This document shows, one piece after another, positions 33,564 through 46,415 of a stretch of 64,000 nucleotides of DNA; positions within the stretch are counted from its first letter, which is position 1; each line of letters starts with the position of its first letter. The translations under genes and the position numbers were made by a program. The notes beneath the pieces are model-generated. The model did not search any database. It saw nothing but the letters and a program-made list of their open reading frames with translations, and was not told the DNA's origin. The stretch comes from Garcia nutans. Lineage: Eukaryota; Streptophyta; Magnoliopsida; Malpighiales; Euphorbiaceae. The stretch lies in NCBI GenBank assembly GCA_947685225.1, contig CANTUV010000002.1:5394001-5458000 (forward strand). The letters run 5' to 3'.

Positions 33564-36500
33564 ATTCTCTCCCCCTTAAATAATTTTGTCCTCGAAATTA
33601 TCAGTACCATAACAATTTATTCTTAACAAAATACTATCTTAACTCCCATATGAAGTTAATTATACGCTTAAGTCATTATATCATCAAATCATATAACTCC
33701 AACTCTCCTCTTTAGAATCAACCACCTTCTTTAAATTCTATAACTCATCATTCTATATGTTTATACATCTGGTTACTTTCTTAATCAAACATTCAAAAGA
33801 TCACATTACATTTCCTATTAATATCTTTATACCAGAATCAGATCATCATATAGCACAATAATACTTTGTCAAATCTTTATATTTAATATATTTTGTTATT
33901 TCACCTCTGTATAATTACTCTCTTAACTTTAACATTAAAAACCATTGACTTATATCTGAACATTAATTATCCCTTCATTACAATCACTGTCTAAATAGAC
34001 ATTTATCACTCTCAATAGATAACAAAATCCTGATTTTTCATAAATGGAGTTATTTCTTTAGCATGCTTTTCACCTAACTTACATATTAATACATTATCTT
34101 TCAACTTATTTTATAGATAACCAATCTTTTTCTCTTCTTATCATGATTAACAATTACTATACTCCACTCATTCATGTCCAATCATACTTTAAAATTTACA
34201 TCATATACATTATCATGTAAATACCTATTTTCTTAATACAACTATACACATTAAATTTTATTAATGATCCATAATCTTAGCCAAATCCAGATCAATTAAT
34301 CTATCTGTCACAATATACCCACGTTCCAATCTTGTTCAATTCCAACCAACGATTAAGTAATCTAACTTATCATGAAATTTCACAATTTTCATATAAGTAT
34401 AAATATAACTTAATTCCATAAGAGCAAACTTATATTCAATTTCTGCTCTCTTTCAATCTATTTTCAGTCAAATCATCATGATAACAAATCACTTCTAATA
34501 TCTTTTAATATACACATAGTTTATTCTTTATTATCTTAGTATAATTTCCACCAATTCTCATAAAAATGTTATATCATACTTAATATCTATAATTCATTCA
34601 CTCAAACTTTGAGTTCATTCCCTTAAACCTCAAGTTACATACCATAAACATATTCAGTATAACTTTCATTCATATAATATAATTTCTCCCTTTTACTAAC
34701 TCTTCACATTTCCTATCATTGGTATATTTATTTTGATTACCTTTTTGTCATATTATCCATAACTCAACACATTTCAAAATTTTTTAAAATTTTTTTTTTC
34801 ACAGTTATAACCAAATTCTTAACATAAAAAAAAATAATAATAATAATAAGATACAACTTTAACCATCATAATTTTTAACTATACTTCTCAAACAAAATTG
34901 TCAACCTCACCAAATCCGTATTACAATCATTATATCTAAGATCCAAATCCATGGATAACAAATTAACCGATCCAAAATACTGAACAAAACACATGACTTT
35001 AAGAGATTAATATTCAAACCTAGAACTTTCAATTCAATACTGTTCTTTTATAATTCTATTCTCAATCTTAACATTTTTAGTATAACAGAAGTTAACACAT
35101 TCCAACTTCGTTTCAACCAATTTGTATTCGCTTAAATGATCCTTATCAACTTAACTCATGCTTTAACAATATTACTATATACATATTCAATCATATACAG
35201 TTCTTATACAATTTCTATTCATCACTTCATTTCTAATCCATCTACAATCTCTTATAATATAATTACATAGAACTTTTCATATGTGAATACTTTGAAACTC
35301 TAAATATAATATAATCATCAAGTTCAATACTCATTATAACAATTTCCACTGTCCAATATTACTCAAGTTCTTTCCATTCTCACTTCCATCACATAATCCA
35401 TCTAGCTTTACACAGTTCAAGACCTAATCTCTCTTAGGTCCACTAATACATATAACATTGTTTTTCCATATCACTAATTCTATAATTATACCACATATAT
35501 CTTCATAAGCCATCCTCATAATGTGATTCACAAATGTGTTTATATATCATAATTTCATTCATATTGGAAAACTCAATTCACATATCATATACATGTATAC
35601 ACTTAATTATATGCTCTTATAGTATTTTCCTTTTTCATACATTCAATACAAATTTAGTGTTTATCATTTTCTTTTAAACACTATCCTTCTCATTCTTCCA
35701 ATATGATATAAAGTATTTATTCACACTACAAACATATATATTCCGACTATAGTAACACTTCATATTCATCTCAGTCACATTCCCAATGTGACATCTCTTT
35801 CACTTTCGTCTTTAAAAATATTTAGTACACTCCCATATTCATTCTTACCCTGTTCAGTAAAATGACTTAAAATAACTCATTTCTATTTACTTATCCACTT
35901 CCTTGATTATTTCAAAACAAATTCTCATACTATCAATCACATTACTCAATTCATAATACTTCCATATGCAATACTAGTCATTTCACTTAGCTCATGCATT
36001 GCATAAACAGTTAACTATCAATATCCCAATAATCTTTATCAAATTCCACTAAAACTTTAACTTCTCAATTTACTACTTCGTTTAAGCTTCAATTTGCCAA
36101 ACTCATCTTTTCTATCATCACTTTAAAAACATCTTACAAATATATATCACAAAGCAATATTAAAACATATAATTTCCACAATCATAAAGCTCACTTCAAA
36201 AATCTCAAATATCACATATTATCACCATTACCATGAGCTTTCACAATATCCAAGCATCTCACATTTCTAACATTGAATTTAATATGCTCGCATTATAGTA
36301 ACAATACTAAGTTATATTCTTACTTAACCACTATCATCTCTTTTTCCTTTAAACTCAACCTTAACTATATACACATCCCAACTTTACATAATCACACTTT
36401 GTCTCTACTAAACAACTCATTCAACATTCCACCATACTCTCCTCATTTAAATAACATAACTTTCAATTTTAACAATTCGATATCATTTCCGCTGTCTAGT

Positions 36501-37080
36501 AAATTCAACATTAGCAAAACCAACATAAACTTTATTATAAAGAGGTTCAAAGTATAGAAGAAAAAGTACATACTCTTATCTTGATTTGATTTTCAACTCA
36601 TTTTCAAATTTATTCTCCTTTTCATTTCTTTATGTTTCAATTCATATTATGTCCTACATAATATTGCTCATAAACATCAACATTACATTCCATGTTGCAC
36701 ACAACATGACATTTTCATATGCATCATCAATATACATATATCATATTACATTTCACAATTAGTTTCTCATAATCAATTAGGCACTATGCCTCAATTATAA
36801 TTCATTTCCAACATCATTGTCAACAATCATAATTTCTCATCACATCAAAATAGTATACACATATATCATCAACTATATTGAACATCTCATATAACACAAA
36901 TATTCTAAAATTCATATAATGCCACATCCGAGACCAACCTAGGTGTCAATGCATATGCATGTATTACAAATTTCATTTCAAAACTTTTCCTTTTTACTTT
37001 TATTTAAACTTTTCAAAAAAAAATTTTTTTTTCTCACTCAGGCCGAGAATCTCGAACCTAAGCTCTGATACCAAAATAAT
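33564..37080 (-). other. Coding-less interior of the LARD
   Basis: 3.5 kb of AT-rich sequence with no gag or pol motif in any frame; the longest chance frames are under 100 codons. The left edge is the polypurine tract (rc of ATTCTCTCCCCCTTAA). The right edge holds the primer-binding site at 37062-37073 on the - strand. A GATACCAAAATAAT phrase abuts the LTR. Confidence 0.9.
37062..37073 (-). other. Primer-binding site of the LARD, initiator Met tRNA
   Basis: TGGTATCAGAGC on the - strand, seven bases from the 5' LTR at 37081. Confidence 0.93.
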
Positions 37081-40063
37081 TGTAACACTCCGATACCCTA
37101 TATAAGTACTATGCGTATACCTAGTATACATACAATAAATATATAAAGTATAAGGATGTCACTTTTCGTTACCTTTTAAAAACCTGTAACAGAGTTCAAA
37201 CCATAATACATTAATTTAAATAACATTTACAAAATCATTATCTTTATCAAAAACTTCATTTATACATATAAATACTCTCTCGTCAGAAATACATCATAAT
37301 TAAAGTTTATACATGTATGCATTACCCTCTAGTTGGTCTCGACAAACTTTACTCTTCTTGTGGCATAACAAAAGACTTCATATCTTCCATCTATATACCT
37401 GCGCGAATAAACACCCGCGCTAAGCCCGAGAGCTTAGTAGTCCAACTATAAAATATAAACATATAGTATAGAAGTATTGACATATAATGATACATCAATT
37501 CAATATATAATTAGTTCTTATCATATCTTCTTTTCTTTTTAATTTCATCTTTAATATATCCTAGCTAATTTCAAATATGATGTACATATATACATAATAT
37601 TATCACCAACCCCAATGCATCACCAATACTCAAAACCAATATATTAATACCCCTACATTATATATACCATACCAATCATTATTGCAATACACAAATTACA
37701 TATCATACAAATCATAAATCACATTTACAATAAAGACAACCTTTATCATCAACCACAATTCATTTACATATTACACTTAATAACATTATATTATTCACAA
37801 TTCACCAAGCATAATTCATTATTAATACTCACAATCAATATTTCAATACTTGCATTTCACATTGACAATAAAGACAGACTCGGGCCCAAAACACTAATAT
37901 GTTATTCAAAGTTCAGAGTTACTGCTTTGGTTCATAGTCACAATCATCACGCCCGTAGGCAATGTATATACATGTATCTCTATCCATGGATAGTGTAACA
38001 GACCTAGTCTCTTGGACCATCAACTCAACACATATGAGGAGATCCTCAACCCGGCAAGACTGTTACAAATCATATATCTCATATTCACAATTCTCATAGT
38101 GTAACAGACCCAGTCTCTTGGACCATCAACTCAACACATATGAGGAGATCCTCAACCCGGCAAGACTGTTACCTTTCATCATTTCTTAGGCATGCCACCC
38201 AAATCCAGAACTCTGAAACTGAATAACATATTAAACAAACAATTCATTTATTATTTCATTATCAATCTCATCATCAATTAGGCCAACATGCCTTATCTCT
38301 TTCAATTGAATTATCATAGCCAATCACAATGGCTTCATATCATATCATATCTCAATCCATATGATACATATAGCATCATTGATATCACATTTCAAAGTAT
38401 ATTATTCATATAATACATTGCCATACACAAGATTCACAATGCATATAACATAACATTTTCTCACTTCTCAAAACACATTAACATCATTCATTACTAGAGC
38501 ATTTATCATAACAAATTGCACATACCTTAAGAATGATCCTCATTTCTTCCTACCTTTCCCATTTCATATTTCATCCTTTATATATATTCTTCATTTACAT
38601 TCACAATATAATAGCTTATTTAACACTTTCATCCCAATGTGTTAATGTTCAAAGACATATAAGGATATACAATCAAATAGGGTTTATGCTTACCTGGTTA
38701 ATGATCTTCACATCCTTCACATCATTCAATCATCACCTTAGTCCAATTATGTTAACAATATAATAGATCACTTAACACATTTGCAAACAAATGTGTTAAG
38801 CCTCAAATTATGTAATTAAATACAATCATATGTATTGGTACTTACCTCAAGAACTAGTCCCATCAATCTATACATTTCTTTTCTTTCCAAGAATTCTCCA
38901 CATTTAGGTTAATGCAACCCAATCTCTTCAAAACCTAATCCAAAGGAATATTAGCAAAATGACCATATGAATAGTACATTCTGGTTTAAGACTCCATTTT
39001 ATCCTTATTTTGAAAAATTGTATAAAATAATATACTTGACTAAAAATTCTAAAATTTTTACAGAATTTAGTTTTGTATCTTAAAATCATTCCTTTAAAAT
39101 TTCAGATCAAACTGAACACAAAATCTTGGTCAAATAGTTCACCTAACCAGACTGCCCCAATTGCCCTGCATCCTGGCAGCAGTTCTGAACTTTGTAAATT
39201 CCATAAATCAAATTCAATCAACGTGGTTCCAAATTATTTTTCTCAAATACTAGACTCACTAAGCAACAACATATCCAAAATTCACTTCAAGAAAATTTTT
39301 CTATAATTAATTAAAAATCATACAAGTCACAGCCTTTACTAATTGTAAAACAGAAAAAAATTCACTAAACACAACTCTTACTCTTCCATCACCAACACCA
39401 ACCTAGCTTCTTATCTTTAATTCCATTTCAACACTTTTACACACACCATACACAAACACACTCCATCAACCATCCATATCAACTCACCAATCCCAAACAC
39501 AATTTCAAAAGAACAAAGGAAAATCAAGAGAAAGAACTTACCTAAGTTGTTGAATTCCACAAATCTTCAATTAAATCCTTTGATTCTCCCTTCAATTTGA
39601 TGTTAGAATTAAACAAATCTCACTTTGCTCTCTCTTGTCTAAGGAGGAGCCAACCAACGTGGAGAAGAGAAGAAGAAGAAGAAGGAAATGAAGAAAAGAC
39701 AAAATATCACCTCTTTAAATCTCCACCAAGTGATTCAACAAGAGTAATTACCTAAACACCCTTATACCATTTGTCTTGATTACCATTCATTACATGCCCT
39801 TTATAGTAACTTCACACTTAACAAAAATAAATATCTTCTTTCCTTGACTCTTCATTTTGACCAACTTATATGTTATATATATCATCATATACACAACATA
39901 TACCATTCTCTCTAAACCCTAAATTCTTTCCCAAATCACATATACATAAACATTCTTTTCTCTATTTCTTTTCTCTTGTAATTTAACACATATATTCAAT
40001 CCAATTATATAACAACAACAACAACATAATCACAACTTCTAGGGCATATATGAGGATATTACA
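37081..40063 (-). repeat. LARD 5' LTR
   Basis: Same length as the 3' LTR (2,983 bp), at an exact 6,500-bp offset. Differences seen are at about 37089, 37124, 37134, 39032 and 39112. There are no length changes. Confidence 0.95.
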
Positions 40064-40068
40064 GACAT

Positions 40069-40363
40069 ATCAAATTGGATCAAGTCCAATTCAATATTGT
40101 TGTTGTCCATATCGAATTGGACGTGATTCAATTCTATATGGACACTAAACATATCGAATTAAACCAAACCAAACCTGTTCTAATCTCGGATTGAACAGTT
40201 TTAGGGCTTTAAATGTTGAATCGGCTTATTTTAGGCCTTATAACACTGGAATAATATAATTAAAAGTTTAAACTAGGTTTAAGCCATTAAGAATGGACCA
40301 AATTTGACTAGGCCTCTATTAATTGAGATCATACTGGCTTAGGGCCAAAGTTAAAGGTCTATA
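40069..40363 (-). repeat. Tat-2 5' LTR, remainder
   Basis: Continues the LTR after the LARD and TSD, with the same ATATCAAATTGGATCAAG words as 30480-30580, and ends AAAGGTCTATA (family end GGGTCTACA). Tekay-2 resumes at 40364. Confidence 0.85.
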
Positions 40364-40488
40364 GAATGGTACCAGGCATCAAATCAATACCAAATTCCAT
40401 CTCTCTCTCTTGAAGTAGCCTTGGTAACTCATTGGGGAACACATTTGGGAACTCCATTACTGTAGGTATATTGTCTAGCTGAGATACG
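40364..40488 (-). pseudogene. Tekay-2 pol: linker before RT
   Basis: On the - strand this 125-bp piece encodes LDNIPTVMEFPNVFPNELPR and then EMEFGIDLMPGT, the conserved stretch just before RT in Tekay elements. It is trapped between Tat-2 and Tat-3 and joins in frame to 16811 on one side and to 49570 on the other once those elements are removed. Confidence 0.88.
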
Positions 40489-42925
40489 TGTGAGCAGGGA
40501 TTTTTATCCCCACTCCCGGTGGAATGGTTCTTGCGACTTCGGCACTATTTAGGCTCGAGGCCTTAGAGAACACGGACCTAAGTCCGGAGAAAATGGAGTC
40601 GCCACCCGGATGGTCCGGGAAAAAAAGAATGGGGTGGATGACTCGATTCCTAAGGAATCCCCAACCCCCTAATGGGTTCGGAAAGTTGGGTACGTGTAGG
40701 GAAGGTGAGAAATGGTCCAGCACCCCTACAACACCCGGTTCATTAGAACCGGCCTCCTTTACAAGTTTTAATATTATAAAATTCTTAAATATAACAACAT
40801 TATCCATATTACACACAATAATTAAAAGAAAGCATCAATATATTAAAATCAAAGCAAGGTTCAAGCAAAATAAATAAATGGACACCCATCCAAAGATGGA
40901 AACATGTCCTTACATCACATGCCTAAATAGGACACCCACCAAAAGATAGAAACATGTCCTTTACATAGGTTTTAAAATAGAAAAGCAATTTAAATTACAT
41001 GATATTTAACTAATAAGGTACCCACCAAGTGGAAACATACCTCTTACAACATTTGGAAATCTACATGAATTGATAAAAGTAAATAACCATTCATCATAAA
41101 TAAGTCATTCATCAAAGGTATTAAACATCAATAGAAAGTAAACATCCATCCATGATAAGTTAAATAAACCAAGCATTGAACTTAAATAAATTAAAGCATA
41201 TAAAATAAATCAAAGCATAATCAAATATAGAATTAAATAAGGCAAATAAAATTTCAATTATAGCTACTGTTTCCATTTAGGGCTCTTTATTTCATGTGTT
41301 TAAGGTTTTGGAATTAATGGAATTTGGCTACTGTGACTTTAAGAGAATTAAAATAGATTGAGGATTTTATGTTTTAAAAGGTTGATAAAATTCTTTGATT
41401 AACCAAACTAGGGTTTGTTAAGTAAAATCATGAAACTAGGATTTGGACTCTTTAAAATACTTTTGATTTATGGTTTCAAGTTTACTATGCGAAATTAAAA
41501 TATTTGTGTTTTATGGTTTTTAAAGTTTTAAAGGATTAGGGTTTAGAAAAAATTAGGGTTTAAGGTTTTAAAGGGGTTAGGGTTTACTATTTTAGGTTTG
41601 GAAGTTGCATTTGGGTTTAGTGTTTTAGAATTAGGGTTTCGGTGAATGCTTAGGTTTTTTAGAATTTGGAAAAAAGCAATTGATAATTTTATGAAGTTTA
41701 TGAAAATAAATAAATGATTTTAAGTTTATATAAATAGAAAAGATGATTTTAGGCTTTGTTGAAAGAAACAGAATCAAATTTTAGTTTTGAAGAAAAACAT
41801 GTTCAATTAGGTTTTAAGATTTTGAAGAAATAAAAATAACAATTTTAAGCCTTTTTGGAAAATAAAGCAACGAAATAGTGTTTTTAACTTTAGAAAAACT
41901 AAATTAAAGTTCTAGGGTTTTTGATTTTGAAAGTCACAATTTCATAATCTTAGCTACTGTGAAAAAATATAACAATTAATACATACCTCCTTTTGATGGT
42001 TCCTCCAAAAATAATTCTTCTTGGATGAACAAAAACAAAGGCAGTTGCTGCCTTTGATCGTTTGTTAATGGCTTTTGCTTCTTCTCCTCTCAAAAAGGTC
42101 AGATTGATTTCACTGATTTCCCACTCAATTTTGATTTCAAACTCTCTCAATTTTCATCCCAATTTCTAGTTATTTCATTCTCTCTTTTCTCCTCCTTATT
42201 TATAGAAGAATTCTATTATTAATCCTAGTTACTCACGGCATACAATATTGAATAAGAAAAGGAAACAGAAACCTAATTGTATTAGGTTTTGAAAAATTTG
42301 CGTCGAAAAATTTCGCTGGTAAAAAAAACTGCTGCGGAAAAATTATACTAGCGAAAAAATTGCCGCAGGAAAAATTGCGCTGGCAAAAAAATTTACCACA
42401 GTTGGCTGCGGCAAGGGGGCGGGGAACGACATGCGGGCCATTTCTAGCAGCCAACTTCTTTTTTTTCTTTTATTTTTTATTTATTATTATTATTATTTTT
42501 ATTAATAAAAATTAAATACTAAAGCAAAAATTATTTAATTAAGATAACACAAAAAAATCGGCAGCGCGCGAGCTGTCGAGCCCGTGGGCTGTGCTGGCAG
42601 CAATTGCATTGGCAAAAATATGCATAGCGGGCCAATTCACAGCCAGTGGCATCTGGCTGCGAAATTAGTGTCCCAATTCGTAGCCAGTTGCATCTGGCTG
42701 CGAATTGGGCTGCCGCGCGGCGCTCGCCTGATCCGCCCGATTTTTTATTTTTTCATTTTTTTATATTTTTTTATATTTTTTAATTTTTTTAATTTTTTTA
42801 AATAACTAGGAAATAATATTAGTAATTAAAATATTATTAAAATAAATAAAATACCACAAAAAATTATTTTAGACTATCGAATTTGAATGGGTCAAAAATT
42901 AAGGGTCAAAAATTAAGGGTCTACA
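40489..42925 (-). repeat. Tat-3 3' LTR
   Basis: Runs from TGTGAGCAGGGATTTT to AAGGGTCTACA. It contains three stem-loops (about 40880-41045), TTAGGGTTT words near 41525-41635 and GC-rich fold-back sequence near 42545-42720. The phrase GGGTCAAAAATTAA is duplicated at the right end. Confidence 0.9.
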
Positions 42926-43018
42926 GTTTGTCCCCTGCTTGAGTGATCTGAAACTTTAGTGAAAGATAGTGAAAAGAAATAAGACTTAATTTTTTAGATG
43001 GCGATTTAAATTTGTTTT

Positions 43019-43530
43019 GGGTACTTAGACCCGAGACTGAACTTGATTTGAGTACTTGGACCCGAGATTGGATTGAATTTGGGTACTTGGACCTAGGATT
43101 GGGTACTTGGACCCGAGATTGGGTATTTAGACCCGAGATTGGGCACTTGGACCCAAGATTGAATTTGATTTGGGTACTTGGACCCAGGATTGGGTACTTG
43201 GACCTAGTATTGGGTACTAGGACCCGAAATTAATTTGATTTAGGTACTTGGACCAGAGATTGGGTACTTGGACCCAAGATTGGGCACTTGGACCCAAGAT
43301 TGGATTTGATTTGGGTACTTGGACCCGGGATTGGGTGAATTTGGGTACTTGGACCTAGGATTGGGTACGTGGACCCAAAATTGATTTGATTTGGGTACTT
43401 GGACCCGAGATTGGGCACTTAGACCCAAGATTAGATTTGATTTGGGTACTTGGACCTGAGATTGGGTACTTGTACCCAAGATTGGATTGAATTTGAATTT
43501 GGGTACTTGGACCCGAGACTGAGTTTGACT
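43019..43530. repeat. 20-31-bp tandem array in the Tat-3 3' region
   Basis: About twenty units of GGGTACTTGGACCCGAGATT, some extended by GGATTTGATTT. Short ORFs on both strands here are just the repeat read through. Confidence 0.92.
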
Positions 43531-43601
43531 GACCTTTTATCATTTGAGAAGTCTGACTGCTCCAGTTGTTTTAGGCATTGTGATTCTTCACCATCAAAAT
43601 T

Positions 43602-43911
43602 GATCTTCATCCTTTAAGATCGGGTCTTCAGTCTTGAAAAATGGATCTTCATCCTTTGAGACTTCGGGTCTTCACCCTTTGAAATTGGATCTTCATCCTT
43701 GGACTTTGGGTCTTCACCATTTGAAATTGGATCTTCATCCTTGGACTTCGGATCTTCACCCTTGAAAATGGATCTTTATTGATTAGAGATTGGGTCTTCA
43801 CCCTTGAAAACAGATCTTCATCCTTTAGAGATTGGGTCTTCATCCTTTGAGATCGGGTCTTCACACTTGGAATATGGATCTTTATCCATTGGAGGTCGGG
43901 TCTTTACCCTG
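43602..43911. repeat. ~42-bp tandem array in the Tat-3 3' region
   Basis: About seven units alternating GATCTTCATCCTTTGAGA and GGGTCTTCACCCTTGAAA-type halves. It is unrelated in sequence to the 44-bp array of Tat-2 though similarly placed. Confidence 0.88.
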
Positions 43912-46415
43912 GCTTCAATTCTTTTAGATGAACTGATCTTTTGTCTTTTGCATCTTCATTCTTTTGAGAGTTCTAATGTTCCATTCTTTTGTTCTTCCTT
44001 ATATCCTCTCCTTGCCCCCCTGCGTGGTGAAACATTTGTAAGCGAGTTTGAAAACGTTTTATAAATAAACTCTAAAATTGAAAAGGAGAAACTTTGCCCC
44101 TTGTGTAGGCTCAAACCCATGATTTTTCTACGCGGGCTCTGATTGATGTTTTTGCCATCTAGTTTGTAGCACAAACATGTATTTCTTCTTTTGCAAAATG
44201 ACTGGAACTTTCTCTGGTAATGGGCTTTCTATGCCCCCTTGATTTGATATCATCTTTTGATTGTTTACTTCACAGAGTGTTTGCTATTCACTTTGATAAA
44301 GAATAGACAATACAAGACAAGAAAGTGTGATGTGATATGCTCATATATACATGATATGCATGATAATACTCACAGTTGTTTCATTGACTCACAGATCAAG
44401 GTTATCAGCAGAAGTATTCTCGTTGACTCCTTTTCGATGCTCATTCAAGCCTTGCATTGGAATGATCGAAAGTTTTGTATTTATGGCTTTTATCTTCAAG
44501 ATGTTGAAAACATGAATAATGGAGACCCCAAGCAGCAGAGTCAGGGATTCATCTATTTCAAACTATGTCTTAACATGTCAGTTGATAGCTTCTTCATGAC
44601 CTTGCCAATAATCATTTCCTTTGGAGATTCAACATACTTCCCTTAACTTGAAGGCTTTGTATGACAAAATATTTTTTTAATTTTTTTTAAAATTTTAATT
44701 TTGAAATCAAATGTTGGCTTTGCCAAATTAATGTCAATGTACCTCAGGACTTGATTTTTCCAAATTAACATATCTATAACATGACAACCCTAGTTGCCGT
44801 ACTGAACTCAGGAATCATTTCTATTTAAGCAAGAATTGTTGCACTTCAGATAGGCACATACACATTACTTGGCCAAAGGTCTCATTTGAGTTTAAATACT
44901 GTCTATCTCATATGCATGCTTATTCAAACTGTCTCCACTAATAGACTCTACCTACCAAGAGAGATCAACGGGTCTTTGATAGGCTTGAAATGGGGTCTAT
45001 AAGGGACATGGTTTAAATGAAGGCCACTTTGAGATTGGAGCTGGTGTGACACAATGGACAAACTCTCACACTACAAATTTCTTGTTTAAACTTTAGGCAG
45101 CTGGGAGTAATCTTGCTAGACTCCAAATTCCTTCTATATCTTCTTGGCATTAATCTGATCTTGATTAGGACAGTCTTTGCCCTTGCAAAAAGTTTAAGAT
45201 CCAAATTCATTTCTTTTCTTCTTTTCCCTTTTCTTTCCTCTTATTTTTCTTACTCTTCCATTTTCTTTCTCTTTCCTTACTCTTCCCTTTTATCATTTTG
45301 TCCTTCCTTCTTATAGGACTATGAAATACAGAAATTTCAAGAACTGAATGGTCTTTTTCCTTTTTCTTTGGTTTTGAATGAATCTTTGGTTGGGTTGGAC
45401 CAATTCAAGTCAAACCGTCCTTATAAACCAAATGGAAGCCTTTTGTTGTCTTATGTAAAAGAGAACTCAGTTGGTTTTTTCAACCATTTTGGGTTTTCTT
45501 TTTTTTTTTTTTCTTTTCTTTTTTTTTCTCTTTTTTTTCTTTTTCTTTCCTTTTGTCTCTTTTTTTTCTTTTTTGTTTTGTTTGTTTTTTTTATTTGGTT
45601 CTAGTTGTACCAACTTGGGCTTCCAATAATGGATGAGTGGAGTAACATAAATCTTCTTTAACAGGGATAAATCATTTGTTACTTTGATGTTGATGTTGTC
45701 TTGATATATTGGAGATAGTAAGTGAACTTCAACTACCGTTATAGTTTTAAGAACATCAACTATCCTTATGGTGTTGAAAACATCAACTATCTTTATGGTC
45801 TTGAAAACTTCAACTATCCTCATGATCTTGACTAATCATTGGTTTCTTTGATCTTCTTGCCTCTTCATCTTAGTGATCATAAGACTTGTCAAAGTATCAC
45901 AACAGCTCAAGGTAGATTATTGTGGTTTTTAAGCCAATGAAAAGAAAGCTAAAATTTTATGAAGGATCAAAGGGACAACTAGGGATTGATATTTAATTGG
46001 GTGGATACTAGTTGTTGGCTAACCAAACAATGCCTAGATCATTTCTCCCTTAAATAAGCAGATTCAATTTCACCTCGAAAGTTTGTCAAAGCATTTCTAA
46101 GACTGACTAGGACCTACACAAAGTAATTATGCAGGAGCCCTCTCTAAGTAAGCATACACAACTCAATGCTATAGAGCAATTACCTCACCTAGTAAAGTCA
46201 TTCAAGTCATGATGCATAAATATATTAATTCATGAATTATCAAGCTAGATTCCTCATTGGTTGAGCACCAAAATGAACAAAGACCAACAAAAATTTTGAT
46301 GAAAGTAATTTATTCAAACAAACATAATTTGAAAAATAAGATTGTTCCAATTAAATATTAAAGAAAGCAACATTCAAGCTAAGGAAAGTTCGTTGAGTTG
46401 GAGTCGAAGATGCTT
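43912..46415 (-). other. Non-coding 3' region of Tat-3
   Basis: No gene. It is colinear with Tat-2 19300-21433 and 23604-24129. T/C-only tracts lie at 45208-45312 and 45495-45605. Near 45720-45835 are imperfect repeats of ACTATCYTTATGGTSTTGAAAACATCA. Confidence 0.72.

Larger units (their letters stand above)
30581..40063 (-). mobile_element. Young LARD-type non-autonomous Tekay-style element
   Basis: It is 9,483 bp. The two LTRs are 2,983 bp each and differ at about five sites by eye. TSD is GACAT. On the - strand, the polypurine tract TTAAGGGGGAGAGAAT abuts the 3' LTR and the primer-binding site TGGTATCAGAGC is next to the 5' LTR. The 3.5-kb interior has no gag or pol. Long LTRs with a long non-coding interior define LARDs. 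Signals shared with Tekay-1 suggest mobilisation by Tekay proteins. It is the youngest insertion in the window. Confidence 0.92.
16812..40363 (-). mobile_element. Tat-2: non-autonomous Tat-type Ty3 element with nested insertions
   Basis: The LTRs are at 16812-18692 (3') and 28947-30580 plus 40069-40363 (5'). With its three insertions removed, it is about 9.8 kb. It has a polypurine tract beside the 3' LTR, tandem arrays in the 3' region, gag remnants at 24130-25596, a leader and a degraded primer-binding site. No protease, RT or integrase can be seen in any frame. Gag with no pol resembles the TR-GAG class of non-autonomous LTR elements. It sits in Tekay-2 pol. Confidence 0.85.

Noticed and set aside
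36273..36557. 94-codon ORF in the LARD interior
   Set aside because: AT-rich, low-complexity composition on the strand opposite to the element, with no gag or pol motif.
43012..43543. Several 60-79-codon ORFs on both strands
   Set aside because: They are the GGGTACTTGGACCC tandem array read through. Repeat units in multiples of codons keep frames open, and no start context or homology supports a gene.
43602..43911. Regularly spaced repeats resembling a CRISPR array
   Set aside because: Units are contiguous and diverged, with no unique spacers, and the DNA is from a plant.
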